Shown: positions 61,231 to 64,000 of the stretch, in pieces
How the letters are laid out: each line of letters starts with the position of its first letter
How positions within the stretch are numbered: the first letter of the stretch is position 1
Origin: Mycobacterium sp. IS-1264
GTDB lineage: Bacteria > Actinomycetota > Actinomycetes > Mycobacteriales > Mycobacteriaceae
Reading direction: 5' to 3'
DNA length: 64,000 bases
Assembly (NCBI RefSeq): GCF_001954195.1
Contig: NZ_MBES01000012.1
Location: 1-64,000, forward strand
Made by a program: the position numbers and the translations under genes
The notes under the pieces: model-generated
The model's input: the letters and a program-made list of their open reading frames with translations, nothing else
The model's database searches: none
Told to the model about the DNA's origin: nothing

Positions 61231-62208
61231 TTAGTAAGCGCCTTGTCGCTCGAAGATGCGGCGCGGGTTGTCGACCAGCATGGTGTGCAGCTGTTCGTCG
61301 GTGACGCCACGCTCCTTGAGCGCGGGAATCACGTCGTTGTGGATGTGCAGGTAGTGCCAGTTGGGCGCGGCCACCGGCAACAGCTCCTCGGGGATCGCGT
61401 CGAAATAGCAGTTGGCGTCGTGGGACAGCACCATCTTGTCGGCGTGCCCGCGCTCGCACATCTGGGCCACCGTGTTCACCCGGTCCTCGAACGGCAGGAA
61501 CACGTCGATGCCGAATCGGTCCATCCCGATGTAGGAGCCGGCGCCGATCAGCTCCTCGAGGTAGTCGAGGTCGGTGGTGTCGCCGGAGTGGCCGATCACC
61601 ACCCGGCTCAGGTCGACGCCCTCCTCCTCGAAGATGCGTTGCTGCTCGAGCCCGCGCCGCATCCCCGCGTGGGTGTGCGTGGAGATCGGCACCCCGGTGC
61701 GCCGGTGGGCCTGCGCGACTGCGCGCAGCACCCGCTCCACGCCCGGGGTCACGCCGGGCTCGTCGGTGGCGCATTTGAGGATCCCGGCCTTGATGCCGGT
61801 GTCGGCGATGCCCTCCTCGATGTCGCGGACGAACATGTCGGTCATGATCTCCGGGCCGTCCATCGGCGTGCCCGGCCCCACGTAGTGGAAGCGGAACGGG
61901 ACGTCGTTGTAGGTGTAAAGCCCGGTCGCCACAACGATATTCAGGTCGGTCGCGGCCGCGACGCGCGCGATGCGCGGGATGTAGCGGCCCAGCCCGATGA
62001 CGGTGAGGTCGACGATGGTGTCCACTCCGCGGGCCTTGAGCTCGTTGAGCCGGTCGATGGCGTCGGCCACCCGCTTGTCCTCGTCACCCCAGGCCTCCGG
62101 ATAGTTCTGGGCGATCTCGGTGGTCATGATGAACACGTGCTCGTGCATGAGCGTCACGCCGATATCGGCCGTATCGATGGGGCCGCGCGCGGTATTGAGT
62201 TCTGACAC
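61231..62208 (-). CDS. php: Phosphotriesterase homology protein Php
   Basis: A 325-residue TIM-barrel metallohydrolase, homologue of Rv0230c, of the phosphotriesterase-like lactonase group that hydrolyses lactones and, weakly, organophosphates. Metal ligands are His22 and His24 (LMHEHVF), the bridging Lys in AGILKCATDEP, His in STHTHAG and VIGHSGDTTD, and Asp in VLSHDANCYFD. GTG 62208 (VSELNTARGPID) matches the 326-residue family length and follows TAGCAT by seven bases. It is followed directly by the ligase gene, which could activate the acid formed. Confidence 0.95.
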   Translation of the reverse strand: MSELNTARGPIDTADIGVTLMHEHVFIMTTEIAQNYPEAWGDEDKRVADAIDRLNELKARGVDTIVDLTVIGLGRYIPRIARVAAATDLNIVVATGLYTYNDVPFRFHYVGPGTPMDGPEIMTDMFVRDIEEGIADTGIKAGILKCATDEPGVTPGVERVLRAVAQAHRRTGVPISTHTHAGMRRGLEQQRIFEEEGVDLSRVVIGHSGDTTDLDYLEELIGAGSYIGMDRFGIDVFLPFEDRVNTVAQMCERGHADKMVLSHDANCYFDAIPEELLPVAAPNWHYLHIHNDVIPALKERGVTDEQLHTMLVDNPRRIFERQGAY

Positions 62209-62215
62209 GTGACTG

Positions 62216-62221
62216 ATGCTA
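62216..62221 (-). promoter_or_regulatory. -10 TAGCAT, leaderless start of php
   Basis: On the minus strand TAGCAT ends seven bases before GTG 62208, the same hexamer and distance as at 924-937. Confidence 0.45.
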
Positions 62222-62260
62222 GGGCGTGGCGAACGACTGTGGTAAGTGGTTTGGCGCGAC

Positions 62261-62707
62261 TCAGGGCTCAAGGTCGGTGGCCGCGCGGTACGAGCCGTCC
62301 ATGTAGAACGGCGTCGAGTCGTGTCGGTGCGTGATGAGCCACGACCCGTCGACGCGGCGCAGACCGAAGGTCGAGCGGATCCACAACGTGATCAATTGAT
62401 CCTGACCAACGGGCGTCATCCTCATCTGGGTGAGGGTGTGCGCTAAGGCAAGGTCGCCGTCTTGGCTCACGACCGGGTCGCGGAAGGTGATCTGCACCGG
62501 GCCGTCGAATCCCGCGAACCAGGCGCGAATACCGTCGACGGTGCCGTACGGCGTGTCGGGGCCCTGCTGCAGTGGCGGCGCGAGCGAATACGCCACCAGA
62601 TCGTCGGCGTAGAGCGCGAACAGGCCGTCCGCGTCATGCGCCGCATGCGCGGCCGCGAACTTGTCGAGGACGGCGTGAACTTCGGTTCCTGCGTGGCTGA
62701 TCTTCAT
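62261..62707 (-). CDS. SnoaL/NTF2-like protein
   Basis: A 148-residue single-domain protein of the NTF2/ketosteroid isomerase superfamily. It has the helical start VLDKFAAAHAAHDADGLFALYADD, the YGTVDGIRAWFAGF loop and the strands TFGLRRVDGSWLITHRHDSTPFY. Such proteins are often small-molecule isomerases, hydrolases or binding proteins. ATG 62707 has an AGAAGGGA ribosome binding site. An ECF42-like promoter lies at 62757-62783 on the same strand. Function of this member is unknown. Confidence 0.88.
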   Translation of the reverse strand: MKISHAGTEVHAVLDKFAAAHAAHDADGLFALYADDLVAYSLAPPLQQGPDTPYGTVDGIRAWFAGFDGPVQITFRDPVVSQDGDLALAHTLTQMRMTPVGQDQLITLWIRSTFGLRRVDGSWLITHRHDSTPFYMDGSYRAATDLEP

Positions 62708-62746
62708 GGTGTGATCCCTTCTCCGTGGGCACCACGACGGGCGCCT

Positions 62747-63607
62747 TTAACCGGATGTCGAGGCTGGCTCGCCAGTTTCGACACGGGAGCGCAATACTTG
62801 GTCCTCGTCGGCAGCAAATGACACTGAAATGTCGCTGAGTTGAGCACAAATCATCGTCAACCCGGGGATGGGTCGATGCCCGGGCATCGCCAACATCACC
62901 CGGCGAAAGGTCGGAAAAATCAGCCCGTCGACCTCGCGGTGGCGGCAGGTGAAATGCGCGGCCTTCAGCGGGATCGGCAACAGCCGGGCGAGCAACCGCG
63001 CTTCGGCGAACACGTCGGGTAAGTAGTCGTGGCGGCGTATCAGCCCACGATCATCGATGTAGAAGGTCTCGCGGTGGCAATGCGAGTCAAATCCTTGTGG
63101 GTATTCGACCTCGAGCCGACGCCAGATCTCGTTGTCGCCTCGCCAGTCCTCGCCGCGCCGCACCTGAAATCCTGGCTGCGTCATGCGGTAGGGATGTGAC
63201 ATGTAATTCGACATCGCGTACCCCACGAAATAGGCCGAATCGATGACGTCCCACCAGCGGATGCGGCGGAACGCGCCGAGGCCGCCAAACCCACGCCGGG
63301 CTTGGGTGCGCCGCTCGATTGCCTCGCCGTGCGCCTCCACCAGCACCTCGTCGTGGGAGAAGGTGCAGGTGAGCTCGGGGCTCGGGAAGCCATGCATCAC
63401 ATTGCGAAGGCCGTGAATATCCACCTGCTGGTGGTAGTGGTAGTCCTCGAGTGGCCGACCCGGGAACTTCCACGTCGGCAACAACCCACGCACCTGTACG
63501 TGTGAGCTGACCGTTTGAGCCTTGGCCCAGCGCGCGGCTCCGCCATGGGCCTCCACCACCTCCGACAGCAGAGCAGCGCCTCGAGTCGCTGCGAGGTCTG
63601 ACTTCAT
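62747..63607 (-). CDS. 286-aa unknown protein with ECF42-like promoter
   Basis: A 286-residue soluble protein that I do not recognise. It starts with LLSEVVEAHGGAARWAKAQTVSS, a pattern seen in uncharacterised lipid-binding-like proteins, and is rich in aromatic and Arg residues (DYHYHQQVDIHGLRN, RRIRWWDVIDSAYF). No signal peptide or membrane segment is seen. ATG 63607 has GAGAAGGGA upstream. Its last 37 bases overlap the ECF42-like element in front of the SnoaL gene. It shares its own promoter with the divergent YCII gene. Confidence 0.82.
   Translation of the reverse strand: MKSDLAATRGAALLSEVVEAHGGAARWAKAQTVSSHVQVRGLLPTWKFPGRPLEDYHYHQQVDIHGLRNVMHGFPSPELTCTFSHDEVLVEAHGEAIERRTQARRGFGGLGAFRRIRWWDVIDSAYFVGYAMSNYMSHPYRMTQPGFQVRRGEDWRGDNEIWRRLEVEYPQGFDSHCHRETFYIDDRGLIRRHDYLPDVFAEARLLARLLPIPLKAAHFTCRHREVDGLIFPTFRRVMLAMPGHRPIPGLTMICAQLSDISVSFAADEDQVLRSRVETGEPASTSG
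62756..62783. promoter_or_regulatory. ECF42-like palindromic promoter, copy 1
   Basis: On the minus strand TGTCGA (62783-62778), 17 bases and CGAC (62760-62757) precede the SnoaL-like gene by about 50 bases. The element is nearly a perfect palindrome with TGTCGA-TGGC-GCCA-TCGACA order, and the plus strand also reads TGTCGA-N17-CGAC. A 110-base leader around it is duplicated at 63601-63710. Confidence 0.6.
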
Positions 63608-63655
63608 CGTTGGATCCCTTCTCCCGGGCTCCAGGAAGCGGAGCCTTTAAAGGGG

Positions 63656-63683
63656 TGACGAAACCGGCGAGCCAGTTTCGACA
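63656..63683. promoter_or_regulatory. ECF42-like bidirectional promoter, copy 2
   Basis: On the minus strand TGTCGA (63683-63678), 17 bases and CGTC (63660-63657) lie before the 286-aa gene. On the plus strand TGACGA (63656-63661), 17 bases and CGAC (63679-63682) lie before the YCII gene. The two are one dyad read in both directions. Confidence 0.65.
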
Positions 63684-63723
63684 CAGGAGCGCAATACTTC
63701 GTCCAAACTCACCGGAGGCCGTC

Positions 63724-64000
63724 GTGAAATACATGATCTTGATTCAGAGCAACCCGCAGTTCGTCGAGCGCTGGCAGGCACTGCCGAAGGAGCAGCGTGA
63801 TCGATTCGGCCGCGACCACCTCGCGCTGACCGCCGAGCTCGCCGAGTCCGGCGAACTGGTGGCGAGCGAAGGTCTTGCGGATCCGGCGCTCGCGAAGCGC
63901 GTCACCGTCGCGGGCGACCAGACCATGATCAGTGACGGGCCGTTCGCCGAGGCGAAGGAGCACCTGGCCGGCTTCCTGCTCGTCGACTGCGACGGCGAGG
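63724..64000 (+). CDS. YCII/DGPF-family protein, 5' part; continues past the window
   Basis: The first 92 residues of a YCII-related protein. VKYMILIQSNPQFVERWQALP opens the fold, the family His-Asp region is DRFGRDHLALTAEL, and the diagnostic DGPF motif is MISDGPFAEAKEHLAGFLLVD. GTG 63724 follows GGAGG (63714-63718). Genes of this family in actinobacteria are typically the direct targets of, and next to, an ECF42 sigma factor gene; an ECF42-like promoter stands 40 bases upstream. I would expect the sigma factor beyond base 64000. The biochemical role of DGPF proteins is not settled. Confidence 0.92.
   Translation, partial: MKYMILIQSNPQFVERWQALPKEQRDRFGRDHLALTAELAESGELVASEGLADPALAKRVTVAGDQTMISDGPFAEAKEHLAGFLLVDCDGE

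Overview
The window is high-GC actinobacterial DNA that I read as a Mycobacterium chromosome, most likely a nontuberculous species. From 880 to about 62,200 the genes follow, from memory, the M. tuberculosis order Rv0196 to Rv0230c: Rv0197, zmp1, the Rv0199/Rv0200 Mce-associated pair, mmpL11, the Rv0203 haem-binding protein, mmpL3, trmB, pckA, fadD4, fadE3, Rv0216, lipW, Rv0218, Rv0219, lipC, Rv0221, echA1, Rv0223c to Rv0228 and php. The window opens inside an L,D-transpeptidase gene. I saw no rRNA, tRNA, CRISPR array or transposase.

Layout. 1-21,233: envelope core, with an L,D-transpeptidase, a TetR-controlled molybdenum oxidoreductase, the Zmp1 protease, Mce-associated proteins, MmpL11 and MmpL3 with the intervening haem and membrane genes, TrmB, and two tandem GTPase-like proteins. 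21,405-23,234: GTP-dependent PEP carboxykinase. 23,245-25,567: soxR with a divergent SDR and queA-like pair, in place of nadR/Rv0213c of M. tuberculosis. 25,602-34,313: acyl-CoA and lipid genes (fadD4, crotonase, dispanin, fadE3, Rv0216, CoA-transferase, amidohydrolase, lipW). 34,516-39,855: a nitrate assimilation cluster (narB, a 117-aa unknown, nirB, nirD), apparently inserted between lipW and the Rv0218 group. 40,098-46,123: methyltransferase, Rv0218, Rv0219, lipC, Rv0221 and echA1. 46,127-51,921: an accessory block between echA1 and Rv0223c, holding two TetR regulators, a membrane methyltransferase, a cutinase, an acyl-CoA ligase with a 98-aa companion, a 43-aa small ORF and a crotonase. 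51,969-59,783: Rv0223c to Rv0228, including the probable trehalose-monomycolate acetyltransferase. 59,749-62,208: php and an AMP-ligase. 62,261-64,000: a SnoaL-like protein, a 286-aa unknown and a YCII/DGPF protein, linked by two copies of a palindromic promoter that matches the ECF42 sigma motif.

How the genes work together. MmpL3 and the Rv0228 acetyltransferase belong to trehalose monomycolate export. MmpL11, Rv0203 and their neighbours belong to the haem and cell-wall-lipid region. NarB and NirBD would reduce nitrate to ammonium. Many fad, ech and lip genes serve fatty-acid and ester metabolism. A recurring regulatory theme is a -10 hexamer six to eight bases before an ATG or GTG, which suggests many leaderless transcripts. 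The two most interesting regulatory units are the SoxR box in front of the SDR/queA-like pair and the ECF42-like dyads at the right end.
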